From contig NZ_CALIJF010000009.1 in the NCBI RefSeq assembly GCF_938018035.1, forward strand, positions 1 through 13,433: a stretch of 13,433 nucleotides of DNA. Reading direction: 5' to 3'. A program made the position numbers and the translations under genes. The notes below the pieces were generated by a model. It was not told the origin of the DNA. It saw only the letters and a list, made by a program, of their open reading frames with translations, and ran no database searches. The DNA comes from an uncultured Campylobacter sp. GTDB lineage: Bacteria > Campylobacterota > Campylobacteria > Campylobacterales > Campylobacteraceae. Shown here piece by piece: positions 6,655-13,055 of the stretch. Numbering within the stretch: position 1 is the first letter of the stretch; each line of letters opens with the position of its first letter.

Positions 6655-6689
6655 GCGAAACGCAAATTTTAAAATTCCATAGAATTTTG
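6638..6689 (+). repeat. Two copies of an 18-bp word in the HIT gene leader
   Basis: AAATTTCATAGAATTTTG at 6638–6655 and AAATTCCATAGAATTTTG at 6672–6689 differ at one base and lie 34 bases apart. The first forms the right arm of the long hairpin. The second supplies the left arm and loop of the short hairpin that follows. Confidence 0.7.
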
Positions 6690-6695
6690 GAATTT
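6672..6695 (+). promoter_or_regulatory. Short hairpin next to the HIT ribosome binding site
   Basis: AAATTCC (6672–6678) and GGAATTT (6689–6695) pair across a 10-base loop and end four bases before the AAAGG of the ribosome binding site (from 6699). GGAATTT can alternatively pair with the AAATTCC in the loop of the preceding hairpin (6631–6637). Alternative folds are therefore possible. Confidence 0.5.
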
Positions 6696-6710
6696 CGGAA
6701 AGGAAAAGAG

Positions 6711-7199
6711 ATGGATTATCTTTGCGCCCCTTGGCGAAGCGAGTATTTTACCGAAAAAAGAAGCGGCTGTCCCTTCTGCGACGCGGCGGCGGATGCGGCG
6801 TTCGATGATCGCAACGGCGTGCTTTTTCGCGCGCAGCACTGCTTTGGGGTGATGAACCTCTATCCCTACAGCCCGGGCGCGTTTATGGTCATACCTTACG
6901 AGCACGTCGATAATATCGAGTGCCTTAGCGATGATGCGTGGGCGGAGATGAGCCGCTACGTGCGCGCCGGAGTGGGGATTTTAAAGCGCACTCTGGGCGC
7001 AAACGGCGTAAATATCGGCATGAACCTCGGCGCCGCCGCGGGTGCGGGCATAGCCGAGCACGTGCACTATCATCTCGTACCGCGGTGGCAGCGCGATACG
7101 AATTTCATCACGACGATCGCAAACGTCCGCGTAAACGGCGTTTCGTTCGCCCCGCTTTTTGAGAAGCTAAAAGCGGCTTACGCGGAAATCAAAATTTAA
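6711..7199 (+). CDS. HIT-family nucleotide hydrolase/phosphorylase-like protein
   Basis: This 162-residue histidine-triad protein probably cleaves a dinucleoside polyphosphate (Ap4A-like) or another nucleotide-phosphate substrate in the cytoplasm. The triad HVHYHLVPRW has His117, His119 (likely nucleophile) and His121. Upstream lie a zinc-site CPFC (Cys20, Cys23), NLYPYSPGAFMVIPYEHV at 49–66 and NIGMNLGAAAGAGIAEH, all typical of this bacterial HIT group. I chose ATG 6711 because AAAGGAAA starts 12 bases upstream and MDYLCAPWRSEYF is the usual N-terminus. An in-frame TTG at 6687 would add eight residues and lacks a good site. C. jejuni Cj0499 is the likely counterpart. The WG-repeat gene starts 15 bases later. 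Confidence 0.9.
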   Translation: MDYLCAPWRSEYFTEKRSGCPFCDAAADAAFDDRNGVLFRAQHCFGVMNLYPYSPGAFMVIPYEHVDNIECLSDDAWAEMSRYVRAGVGILKRTLGANGVNIGMNLGAAAGAGIAEHVHYHLVPRWQRDTNFITTIANVRVNGVSFAPLFEKLKAAYAEIKI

Positions 7200-7214
7200 A
7201 TTCGGGAGATCGAG

Positions 7215-8051
7215 ATGGTATCGGCATGGGTTAAAAAGAACGATAAATGGGGTTTTATCGATAAAACAGGAAAGGAGATAACTTCTTGCATCTATGATGA
7301 CGTTTCGTATTTTAGCGAAGGCCTAGCATGCGTTAGAAAGAACGATAAATTCGGCTTCGTCGATAAAACGGGCAAAGAAGTTATTCCCTGCATATATGAT
7401 CGGGCCGAGGAGTTTTGCGAGGGCTTAGCGTGGGTTAATAAGAACGATAAATTCGGCTTTATCGATAAAACGGGTAAAGAGGTGATTTCTTGTATATACG
7501 ATGATGCTTATAATTTTGACGAAGAACTGGCGGAAGTTCAAAAAAGCGGCTATTGGGGTTTTATCGATAAAACCGGCAAAGAGATCATTCCTTGTATATA
7601 TGATGACGTTGGCGTTTTTCGCGAAGGCTTGGCGGACGTTAAAAAGAACGGATATTGGGGATATATCGATGAAATGGGCAAAGAAGTTATTCCCTGCATA
7701 TATGATCGGGCCGGGAGTTTTTGCGAAGGCTTAGCAAAGATTGAAAAGGACGGCAAATGGGGCTTTATCGATAAAACGGGCACAGAGGTAGTGTCTTGTG
7801 TATACGAGCTTGCTTGGGATTTTGATAATACTTTGTGCGGATATTATGACGAAATCAAATATTGCGAAGGATACGTTAAAGTCAAAAAAGACGGCAAATG
7901 GGGGCTGCTAGATGATGAGGATAATGAAATTTTAAAGCCGATGTTTTACGACGAGATAGAAGTTATTAAAATTCTGAGCGACGACTACGTCAAAATCGTG
8001 CTAGACGGTCGCGAAACGATCGTGAATAAAAACGGCAAAATAATATCGTAA
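7215..8051 (+). CDS. WG-repeat protein
   Basis: The 278 residues consist almost entirely of WG (KWG-type) repeats. Five 34-residue units follow one another at residues 11–180, each reading roughly (K/Y)(W/F)G(F/Y)(I/V)D then TGKE(V/I), C(I/V)YD, F and EGLA. A longer unit follows (181–227), then two degenerate ones. No signal peptide or membrane segment is visible, so it is likely cytoplasmic. WG repeats are thought to form beta-rich binding surfaces; no enzymatic residues can be named. The ATG has GGGAG seven bases upstream. It lies 15 bases after the HIT gene and 16 before ribBA, so it is probably cotranscribed. Codons are somewhat more AT-rich than those of ribBA, which may indicate later acquisition. 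The role is unknown. Confidence 0.85.
   Translation: MVSAWVKKNDKWGFIDKTGKEITSCIYDDVSYFSEGLACVRKNDKFGFVDKTGKEVIPCIYDRAEEFCEGLAWVNKNDKFGFIDKTGKEVISCIYDDAYNFDEELAEVQKSGYWGFIDKTGKEIIPCIYDDVGVFREGLADVKKNGYWGYIDEMGKEVIPCIYDRAGSFCEGLAKIEKDGKWGFIDKTGTEVVSCVYELAWDFDNTLCGYYDEIKYCEGYVKVKKDGKWGLLDDEDNEILKPMFYDEIEVIKILSDDYVKIVLDGRETIVNKNGKIIS
7245..7754 (+). repeat. Five tandem 102-bp units encoding the WG array
   Basis: Units start at 7245, 7347, 7449, 7551 and 7653. Units 2 and 5 share 38 identical bases (7370–7407 and 7676–7713, exactly three periods apart), beginning GGGCAAAGAAGTTATTCCCT. Other unit pairs differ more at synonymous positions. This indicates recent duplication or gene conversion inside the array. 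Confidence 0.8.
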
Positions 8052-8067
8052 ATTTAAAGGAGAGATA

Positions 8068-9069
8068 ATGGTTAGCGTAGAGCAAGCGATCGAGGATCTG
8101 AAAAACGGCAAAATGCTCGTTATGGTCGATGACGTCGATCGCGAGAACGAGGGCGATTTGGTGTTTGCGAGCACATTTAGCAGCGCAGAAAAGGTAAATT
8201 TTGCGATCACGCACGCTCGCGGAGTGCTGTGCGTGGCGCTTAGCCCGCAGATTGCGCAGCAGCTAGATCTAAATTTGATGGTCGATAAAAACACCTCCAG
8301 CCACGAGACCGCCTTCACCGTCACGATCGACGCGAAGGACGCCAAGACGGGCGTAAGCGCGTATGAGCGCAATATGACGATCGAGCTGATGTCGCGCGTA
8401 GGCGCTCGCGCGGATGATTTCGTCCGCCCTGGGCATATCTTCCCGCTCATCGCCAAAAGCGGCGGCGTGCTCGCTCGCACAGGGCACACCGAGGGCTCTA
8501 CGGATCTGTGCCGCTTGGCGGGGCTTTCGCAAAGCGCCGTGATCTGCGAGATCGTCAAAGACGACGGCGATATGGCGCGCAGGGACGATCTGGAAAAATT
8601 CTGCGCGCAGTACGACATCAATATGATCTCGGTCGCGCAGATCGTGCAGTACCGCCTAAAACACGAGACTCTCGTTAAATTTAGCGAGCCGAAAAGCGCT
8701 CTGCTGTGCGGCGAAGCGGCGAAATTTTACGACGTGAGCGATCACGAGGGCAACGAGCACCGCGCCTATATTTTCGGCGAGCCTGAAAAGGGCGCGCAGA
8801 CGAACGTGAAATTTCATAAAATTTCAAGCGATTTGGAGTTTTTAAGCGATACGAAATTTAACGATTTCATGCGCGATCTGGAGATTTTGCGCAATGAAGG
8901 CGGCGTGCTTTTGATGCTAAAATCCGCGCAAAATCGCGCCGATTTTAAGAGCTTCGGCATCGGAGCGCAAATTTTAGCGCATCTGGGCGTGAGAAAAATC
9001 AAAATTTTAAGCAAGAGCGAGCCGAAAGACTACGCGGGGCTTAGCGGTTTTGGGATCGACATAGTTTGA
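8068..9069 (+). CDS. ribBA: RibBA-type 3,4-dihydroxy-2-butanone-4-phosphate synthase with degenerate GTP cyclohydrolase II-like domain
   Basis: Residues 1–200 are the DHBP synthase that turns ribulose 5-phosphate into the four-carbon riboflavin precursor. Motifs are DDVDRENEGDLVFAS (21–35, acidic metal ligands), RPGHIFPLIA (120–129) and TGHTEGSTDLCRLAGL (138–153). Residues about 205–333 correspond in position to GTP cyclohydrolase II, but the zinc-binding Cys triad and the catalytic region cannot be seen. Only the end (FGIGAQILAHLGVRKIKIL, then LSGFGIDIV) keeps family flavour. The GTP-opening step is therefore expected from a separate gene, as I recall for C. jejuni. AAAGGAGA lies six bases before the ATG. 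The TGA overlaps the TTG start of the polymerase gene. Confidence 0.92.
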   Translation: MVSVEQAIEDLKNGKMLVMVDDVDRENEGDLVFASTFSSAEKVNFAITHARGVLCVALSPQIAQQLDLNLMVDKNTSSHETAFTVTIDAKDAKTGVSAYERNMTIELMSRVGARADDFVRPGHIFPLIAKSGGVLARTGHTEGSTDLCRLAGLSQSAVICEIVKDDGDMARRDDLEKFCAQYDINMISVAQIVQYRLKHETLVKFSEPKSALLCGEAAKFYDVSDHEGNEHRAYIFGEPEKGAQTNVKFHKISSDLEFLSDTKFNDFMRDLEILRNEGGVLLMLKSAQNRADFKSFGIGAQILAHLGVRKIKILSKSEPKDYAGLSGFGIDIV

Positions 9070-10223
9070 TAGCCCACATCGATTTGGACAGCTTCTTCGT
9101 CTCTGTAGCGAGGCTTGCCGATCCCGCGCTTGCGGGCAAAAAGATCGCAGTCGTCGGAGGCGGCGACGAGGAGATTTTCGGCGGCAAGAGCGAGCTTGGT
9201 AGCGTGATTTTAAGCGCGAGCTACGAGGCCAGAGCGGACGGCGTGCATTCGGCGCAGCCCGTTAAAATCGCGCTCGGACTCTGCCCGCAGCTGATTTTAG
9301 TGCGCTCGCAGCACGGCGAATACCGAAAAATTTCACGCGAAATTTATGAGTTTTTACTAAGCTTTACGCCCGAGATCGAAAAATTTAGCATCGACGAGTT
9401 TTTTCTAAATTTACGCGGTACGGCTTACGATGCGGACGCGCTGGGCTTTGCCGCGTTTTTACAAAGCGAGATTATGCGCCGCTTTAGCCTTCCGTGCAGC
9501 GTCGGGCTTAGCGAAGCAAAACTTATCGCAAAGCTCGCTACGGGCCTTGCCAAGCCCTTCGGCGTGCGTCAAATTTTAAAATCGCAAATCGCGCGCGAGC
9601 TATCCGCCGTGCCGGTAGCGAAATTCCCCGGCGTCGGCAAAGCAGCGCAAAAAACGCTCGACAAATACGGCATCGTAAGCTTCGGCGACGCGCTAGGGCA
9701 CAGAGAAATTTTTGAAAAGATGGGCGCAAACGGCAGGAAAATTTTCGCAGCCCTTAGCGGCGAGGATGAGGGCGAGGTCGTCTCAAAGCGCGAGCGCAAA
9801 AGCATCGGCTTTGGGCGCAGCTTCGCGCCGTGCGCCGATCGGGACGAGCTGCGGCGTAAAATTTTAATTTTGGCGCGCCATTTGGCGGGCGAAGTGCTCG
9901 CCAGAGGCCTAAAGCCCGCGACGTATGATCTAAAGATCCGCTACAAATCGCGCGAGGAGTTTTCGCACCAGATCAGCCAGGATAGGGCGTTTAGTCTAAG
10001 TTTGCTGAGCGAGACCGCGCTTGAGCTGTTTAGGCTCTGCGACGTGAAAAAAGGCGCGCAGATAATCCACGTAGCGCTAAATCTTTCAAATTTTAGCGGC
10101 AGATCGGGCGGCTCGCTGCTCTTTGGCGAGATCGATAAAAAGCAGCAGAGCCTGGATCGATCTTTAAGCAGGATTTGGGAAAAATTCGGCATCGAAAAGC
10201 TAAAAAAGGCAAGCGAAATTTGA
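9066..10223 (+). CDS. dinB: Y-family DNA polymerase IV (translesion synthesis)
   Basis: This 385-residue error-prone polymerase copies past damaged template bases. The catalytic acids are visible: HIDLDSFF gives Asp6 and the steric-gate Phe11, and FSIDEFFL gives Asp110–Glu111. SASYEARADGVHSAQP (50–65) is the fingers signature, SVGLSEAKLIAKLATGLAKP matches the palm, and FPGVGKAAQKTLDKYGI is the thumb helix–hairpin–helix. SIGFGRSF opens the little-finger domain. A Gly-rich stretch (GGGDEEIFGGKSELG, 31–45) is longer than the same loop in E. coli DinB. I see no clear C-terminal beta-clamp-binding peptide. The start is TTG, inside the ribBA stop (TTGA), so translation is probably coupled. The next ATG would cut into the palm, which supports TTG. 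Confidence 0.93.
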   Translation: MIAHIDLDSFFVSVARLADPALAGKKIAVVGGGDEEIFGGKSELGSVILSASYEARADGVHSAQPVKIALGLCPQLILVRSQHGEYRKISREIYEFLLSFTPEIEKFSIDEFFLNLRGTAYDADALGFAAFLQSEIMRRFSLPCSVGLSEAKLIAKLATGLAKPFGVRQILKSQIARELSAVPVAKFPGVGKAAQKTLDKYGIVSFGDALGHREIFEKMGANGRKIFAALSGEDEGEVVSKRERKSIGFGRSFAPCADRDELRRKILILARHLAGEVLARGLKPATYDLKIRYKSREEFSHQISQDRAFSLSLLSETALELFRLCDVKKGAQIIHVALNLSNFSGRSGGSLLFGEIDKKQQSLDRSLSRIWEKFGIEKLKKASEI

Positions 10224-10242
10224 TTAAATTTAAAGGAAAAAG

Positions 10243-10782
10243 ATGAAACTAGGCGAGCTATATTCGGTGATCTGCATAATCTTCGCGACGAATTTTAAAG
10301 GCGTGATAGATGAGCAGAAGTTGCGCGGCTTGGGCAAAAACTGGATCATCGTAAATAAAAATATCGAGAACAAAAACGGCCATGAGCTTTGGCAAAAGGT
10401 GCAGAGCGAGGACTACGCGGCGCTAGGGCGCGATTTTGAGGCGCTAAAAGAGGCGTTTGAGATGGACTTTTTCAAGCTCATAAGCGAAAGCGAAGTGGAG
10501 CTGTTTTATGAAAAATGCCGCTTCAAAAAGCCTTTTGTGGAGCTTAAAAGCGCTCATGCGGCCAATATGCTAGCACTTCTTGCCATGATCTTTAAGCAAA
10601 ACACGGACGCGAAATCGCATAAAATTTTGACGCTATATCTGGCGCAATTTATCATTCCTAGCTTTTCCGCGCTTGCTACGCACGTGCAGATAAACGCCAA
10701 AAGCAGCTACTACAAGGCGCTCGGGTGGTTTTTGGCGGATTTTTGCCGCGTGATGAAAGAGACGCTAGGGCTTAGAATTTAA
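10243..10782 (+). CDS. Conserved-looking hypothetical protein, 179 residues
   Basis: I do not recognise this protein. It has no signal peptide, no convincing transmembrane helix and no Cys/His metal cluster. It reads as an all-helical soluble protein: a hydrophobic N-terminal helix (MKLGELYSVICIIFATNF), an acidic middle (EDYAALGRDFEALKEAFEMD), and long C-terminal helices containing ANMLALLAMIF and ILTLYLAQFIIP. It is a real gene. AAAGGAAA lies a few bases before the ATG, codon use matches its neighbours, and it follows dinB by 19 bases in the same direction. Its place after dinB suggests cotranscription but does not reveal a function. A helical chaperone-like role is conceivable, but no family motif supports it. 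Confidence 0.75.
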   Translation: MKLGELYSVICIIFATNFKGVIDEQKLRGLGKNWIIVNKNIENKNGHELWQKVQSEDYAALGRDFEALKEAFEMDFFKLISESEVELFYEKCRFKKPFVELKSAHAANMLALLAMIFKQNTDAKSHKILTLYLAQFIIPSFSALATHVQINAKSSYYKALGWFLADFCRVMKETLGLRI

Positions 10783-11448
10783 AATTTAGAACGCACGTTC
10801 GGCGTTTTTGCATGTTCGGCACAGAAAAGCGCTATGTAGAAACTAGGGTTTGGAGCTCGCTTTCGGAATTTCTTGCGCTGTAGTCGGTGCAGCCCCTGTG
10901 GACGCGATAAGCTAAGCGAGACGGGTAAATTTTATCTGCGCGGATGCAAAGTAGCTGCCTTGCTGTTTTGTACGTCGGCATTTGTCATATCGCGCGTCGT
11001 TTTGAATTCTGCGTGGCATTCAGTATTTTGCGCATGTGCCGTTCGACGTTTGTTTTGCGCGCACTGCGAGTTTTTCTAGGCGTCCGGTGCTCTCATTTTG
11101 CGCCGCCTGCATTAGGATGCTGCGTGCTTTGTCCGCGTCGCGTCGTTTTGCGCTTTGGCGTTTTGCGTGTCGCTTTGTATGTCGTCTGGCATAGTCATTT
11201 GGAATTTTACGTGAGGCGCCTTGCGTCCCATCTGCCGTCGTCGCTTGAAATTTCATGCGAGGTGGTCTGTCCATCGTTTGACGCTATCGCTAGGATTCGC
11301 GTCTTACGTGTTTCGCGCGTGCGATCGAGCGTTCGAAAACTAAGTTTGGCGCCTAGCACTTGCGCCGCTTTGCGTCTTTTGCCGAGCATGCGTCACGCAG
11401 CGTCCGATGCGCGCCGTTAAATTTTAAAATTTAAAACAAAGGAAAAAT
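10783..11448. other. 666-bp spacer, A-depleted on the + strand, no supported gene
   Basis: From about 10,940 to 11,420 the + strand is rich in T, G and C with little A, the reverse of the A-rich + strand seen in the genes. Open frames occur on both strands (10944–11420 +, 11020–11274 -, 11207–11389 -). They lack ribosome binding sites and recognisable motifs; the + frame product is full of Cys, Arg, Val and Leu. On the - strand several short frames give Asp/Gln/Asn/Ala/Thr/Lys-rich peptides. A decayed - strand low-complexity gene is therefore possible. An AATT-rich block at 11419–11434 precedes lgt. Confidence 0.6.
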
Positions 11449-11451
11449 TTG
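11438..11451 (+). promoter_or_regulatory. Ribosome binding site and TTG start codon of lgt
   Basis: AAAGGAAA at 11438–11445 is followed three bases later by TTG (11449–11451). The first residues (NYWNEIYAHFDPVAF) match the usual Lgt N-terminus. No in-frame ATG occurs before the conserved HWYGIMY segment. Confidence 0.8.
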
Positions 11452-12267
11452 AATTACTGGAACGAAATTTACGCTCACTTCGATCCCGTGGCGTTCAGCG
11501 CGTTTGGCATAAACGTGCACTGGTACGGCATTATGTATGTTTTGGCGCTACTTACGGCGCTATTTATGGCAAAGTATTTTGTAAAAAAAGACGGCCTTGG
11601 CTTTAGCGATAAGATGCTCGATCGCTACTTTATCTGGGTCGAGGTTGGCGTCATTTTGGGCGCGCGGCTTGGATACATCGCGATCTATTCGGGCGAGGCG
11701 GCGTGGTATTTCAGCCATCCGTGGCAAATTTTCAACCCCTTTCATAACGGCGAGTTCGTGGGCATTCGCGGTATGAGCTATCACGGCGCGGTCGTCGGAT
11801 TCGTGATCGCGACGGTTTGGTTTTGCAAAAAATTTAAAACCGATATGTGGGCGCTGCTCGATCTCGTGGCACTTAGCGTGCCGCTTGGGTATTTTTTCGG
11901 GCGCGTGGGGAATTTTTTAAATCAAGAGCTTTTCGGGCGCGAAACAACCGAGCCGTGGGGGATCTTAGTGGGCGGCACGTTGCGTCACCCAAGCCAGCTT
12001 TATGAGGCAGTTTTGGAAGGACTGGTAATTTTCGTGATTTTGTTTTTCTATCGTAAATTTAAGAAATTTAACGGTGAGCTGATATGTTTGTACGCGATGC
12101 TATACACGGCGTTTAGATTTTTCGTGGAATTTTTTAGGCAGCCGGACGATGGGCTTGGCTTTGTATTTTTAAATTTATCGATGGGGCAAATTTTATCTTT
12201 AGTAATGTTTTTGATAGCAGTTTTCTTAAAGCAGTCTTTGAAGAAAAAACTAATTTGCAGAAATTAA
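11449..12267 (+). CDS. lgt: Prolipoprotein diacylglyceryl transferase
   Basis: This inner-membrane enzyme moves a diacylglyceryl group from phosphatidylglycerol to the lipobox Cys of prolipoproteins, the first step of lipoprotein maturation. The 272 residues show about seven hydrophobic segments. Motifs are VHWYGIMY (23–30), GARLGY (71–76), IRGMSYHGAVVG (106–117), the family signature GRVGNFLNQELFG (151–163), HPSQLYEA (180–187) and RFFVEFFRQPD (223–233). The basic C-terminus (KQSLKKKLICRN) is presumably cytoplasmic. Length is normal for the family. It starts with TTG after a good ribosome binding site. It stands alone between a long spacer and the frd promoter, so it probably has its own transcript. 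Confidence 0.95.
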   Translation: MNYWNEIYAHFDPVAFSAFGINVHWYGIMYVLALLTALFMAKYFVKKDGLGFSDKMLDRYFIWVEVGVILGARLGYIAIYSGEAAWYFSHPWQIFNPFHNGEFVGIRGMSYHGAVVGFVIATVWFCKKFKTDMWALLDLVALSVPLGYFFGRVGNFLNQELFGRETTEPWGILVGGTLRHPSQLYEAVLEGLVIFVILFFYRKFKKFNGELICLYAMLYTAFRFFVEFFRQPDDGLGFVFLNLSMGQILSLVMFLIAVFLKQSLKKKLICRN

Positions 12268-12290
12268 ATTAATATAAAGTTAAAAAGTAA

Positions 12291-12340
12291 TATAATCTCT
12301 TTACAAAAATGTAAATTTTCGTTTAGCGGGGATTTATAAT
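12291..12340 (+). promoter_or_regulatory. Two -10-like boxes upstream of frdC
   Basis: TATAAT occurs at 12291–12296 (within AAGTAATATAATC) and again at 12335–12340 (GGATTTATAATC) in a strongly AT-rich 94-base gap. Both fit Campylobacter sigma-70 -10 elements. The second would give a leader of roughly 15 bases before the ATG. No regulator site can be identified with confidence. AAGGAGA at 12351–12357 is the frdC ribosome binding site. Confidence 0.6.
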
Positions 12341-12361
12341 CATCTTTTTTAAGGAGAACCT

Positions 12362-13045
12362 ATGCTAGGTCGCATTGAAGGCTTTATGGGCAGATCCATA
12401 GACGGCAAAAAGAGCCGCATTATGGCTTTGCAAGATGTGGCGCAAAGCATCAGCGGGCTGATTTTGGCCTGTTTTATGCTGTGTCATATGATATTTACCG
12501 GCACGATTCTGATCGGTAAGGGCGCGTTTGAGGGCGTCGTACATTTTGCCGAACCGGGTGGAATTTATTTCGTCACAAACATCGTCGCTTTCGTGATTTT
12601 CGTGATTTTCGTGATTCACGCATTTTTGGCGATGAGAAAATTTCCGGCTAACTACGCCGCTTACAGAGCGTTTAAAGCGCACAAAATGCGAATGAAGCAT
12701 TGCGACACGACGCTTTGGTGGTTTCAGTTTTGGACGGGATTTTTCCTATTTTTCTTTGCGGCGGCTCATATTTTAATGATCGTATTCGGTCCGAAAATTA
12801 CTGCAGATCTTGCTATCGCTCGCTTCGGACAGCTTCATCTATTTTATTTCGTTTTATTGATTTTCGTAGTAACTCACGCTAGTATTGGAATTTATAGGCT
12901 TTATATGAAATGGATCAGCATAGACGGCACGAAGGCGGAAATTCAAAGGAAAAGAGCCCTCATCAAAAAGACGGTTTTCATCGTTTGGGGTGCATTTTTC
13001 TTGCTTTCGATAATCGCCGATTTCAAATGGTTAAGTTTAGAATAG
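12362..13045 (+). CDS. frdC: Quinol:fumarate reductase cytochrome b subunit
   Basis: This di-heme membrane anchor passes electrons from menaquinol to fumarate, or the reverse when the complex works as succinate dehydrogenase. Five hydrophobic helices are visible. His42, His86, His136 and His172 match the four heme ligands of Wolinella FrdC (His44, 93, 143, 182). Glu64 aligns with the Wolinella proton-transfer residue Glu66 at the same distance from the first heme ligand. HAFLAMRKFPANY and HCDTTLWW are nearly family-identical. At 227 residues it is shorter than the ~256 of Wolinella: the loop after the first helix is a few residues shorter and the polar C-terminal tail is missing. AAGGAGA precedes the ATG, and frdA starts 10 bases after the stop. 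Confidence 0.95.
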   Translation: MLGRIEGFMGRSIDGKKSRIMALQDVAQSISGLILACFMLCHMIFTGTILIGKGAFEGVVHFAEPGGIYFVTNIVAFVIFVIFVIHAFLAMRKFPANYAAYRAFKAHKMRMKHCDTTLWWFQFWTGFFLFFFAAAHILMIVFGPKITADLAIARFGQLHLFYFVLLIFVVTHASIGIYRLYMKWISIDGTKAEIQRKRALIKKTVFIVWGAFFLLSIIADFKWLSLE

Positions 13046-13055
13046 GGAGCTTAGG

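Larger units (their letters stand above)
5578..6710. other. 1.1-kb spacer without a supported gene; repeats and hairpins
   Basis: In C. jejuni trpC and the HIT gene are neighbours, so this spacer is extra DNA. Short open frames exist (5757–6158 and 6375–6566, + strand). They lack ribosome binding sites, have Arg/Cys/Ala-rich composition unlike the real genes, and show no motif. The first 170 bases and last 120 bases are AATT-rich. The middle is GC-rich, with TTTGG, GTCGC and GCGCCGTGCG words, and holds an 87-bp direct repeat. A TATAAT at 6317–6322 may be fortuitous. The spacer may be a decayed region or a nest of spreading repeats; no family is recognised. Confidence 0.65.

Noticed and set aside
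6687..6710. Upstream TTG start for the HIT protein adding eight residues
   Set aside because: It would translate the ribosome binding site itself; ATG 6711 has proper spacing and gives the usual family N-terminus.
10789..10809. GAACG/CGTTC inverted repeat with a following T-run as a terminator of the dinB block
   Set aside because: The loop would be only two bases and the T-run is separated from the stem, so a stable intrinsic terminator is not supported.
11020..11389. Overlapping minus-strand open frames
   Set aside because: They lie in different frames, are short, lack ribosome binding sites, and show no family motif; retained only as a hint of a decayed gene.
10944..11420. 158-codon open frame on the + strand before lgt
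   Set aside because: The product is an unusual Cys/Arg/Val/Leu-rich chain, no ribosome binding site precedes the ATG, and the openness follows from the A-poor composition, which lowers the number of stop codons.
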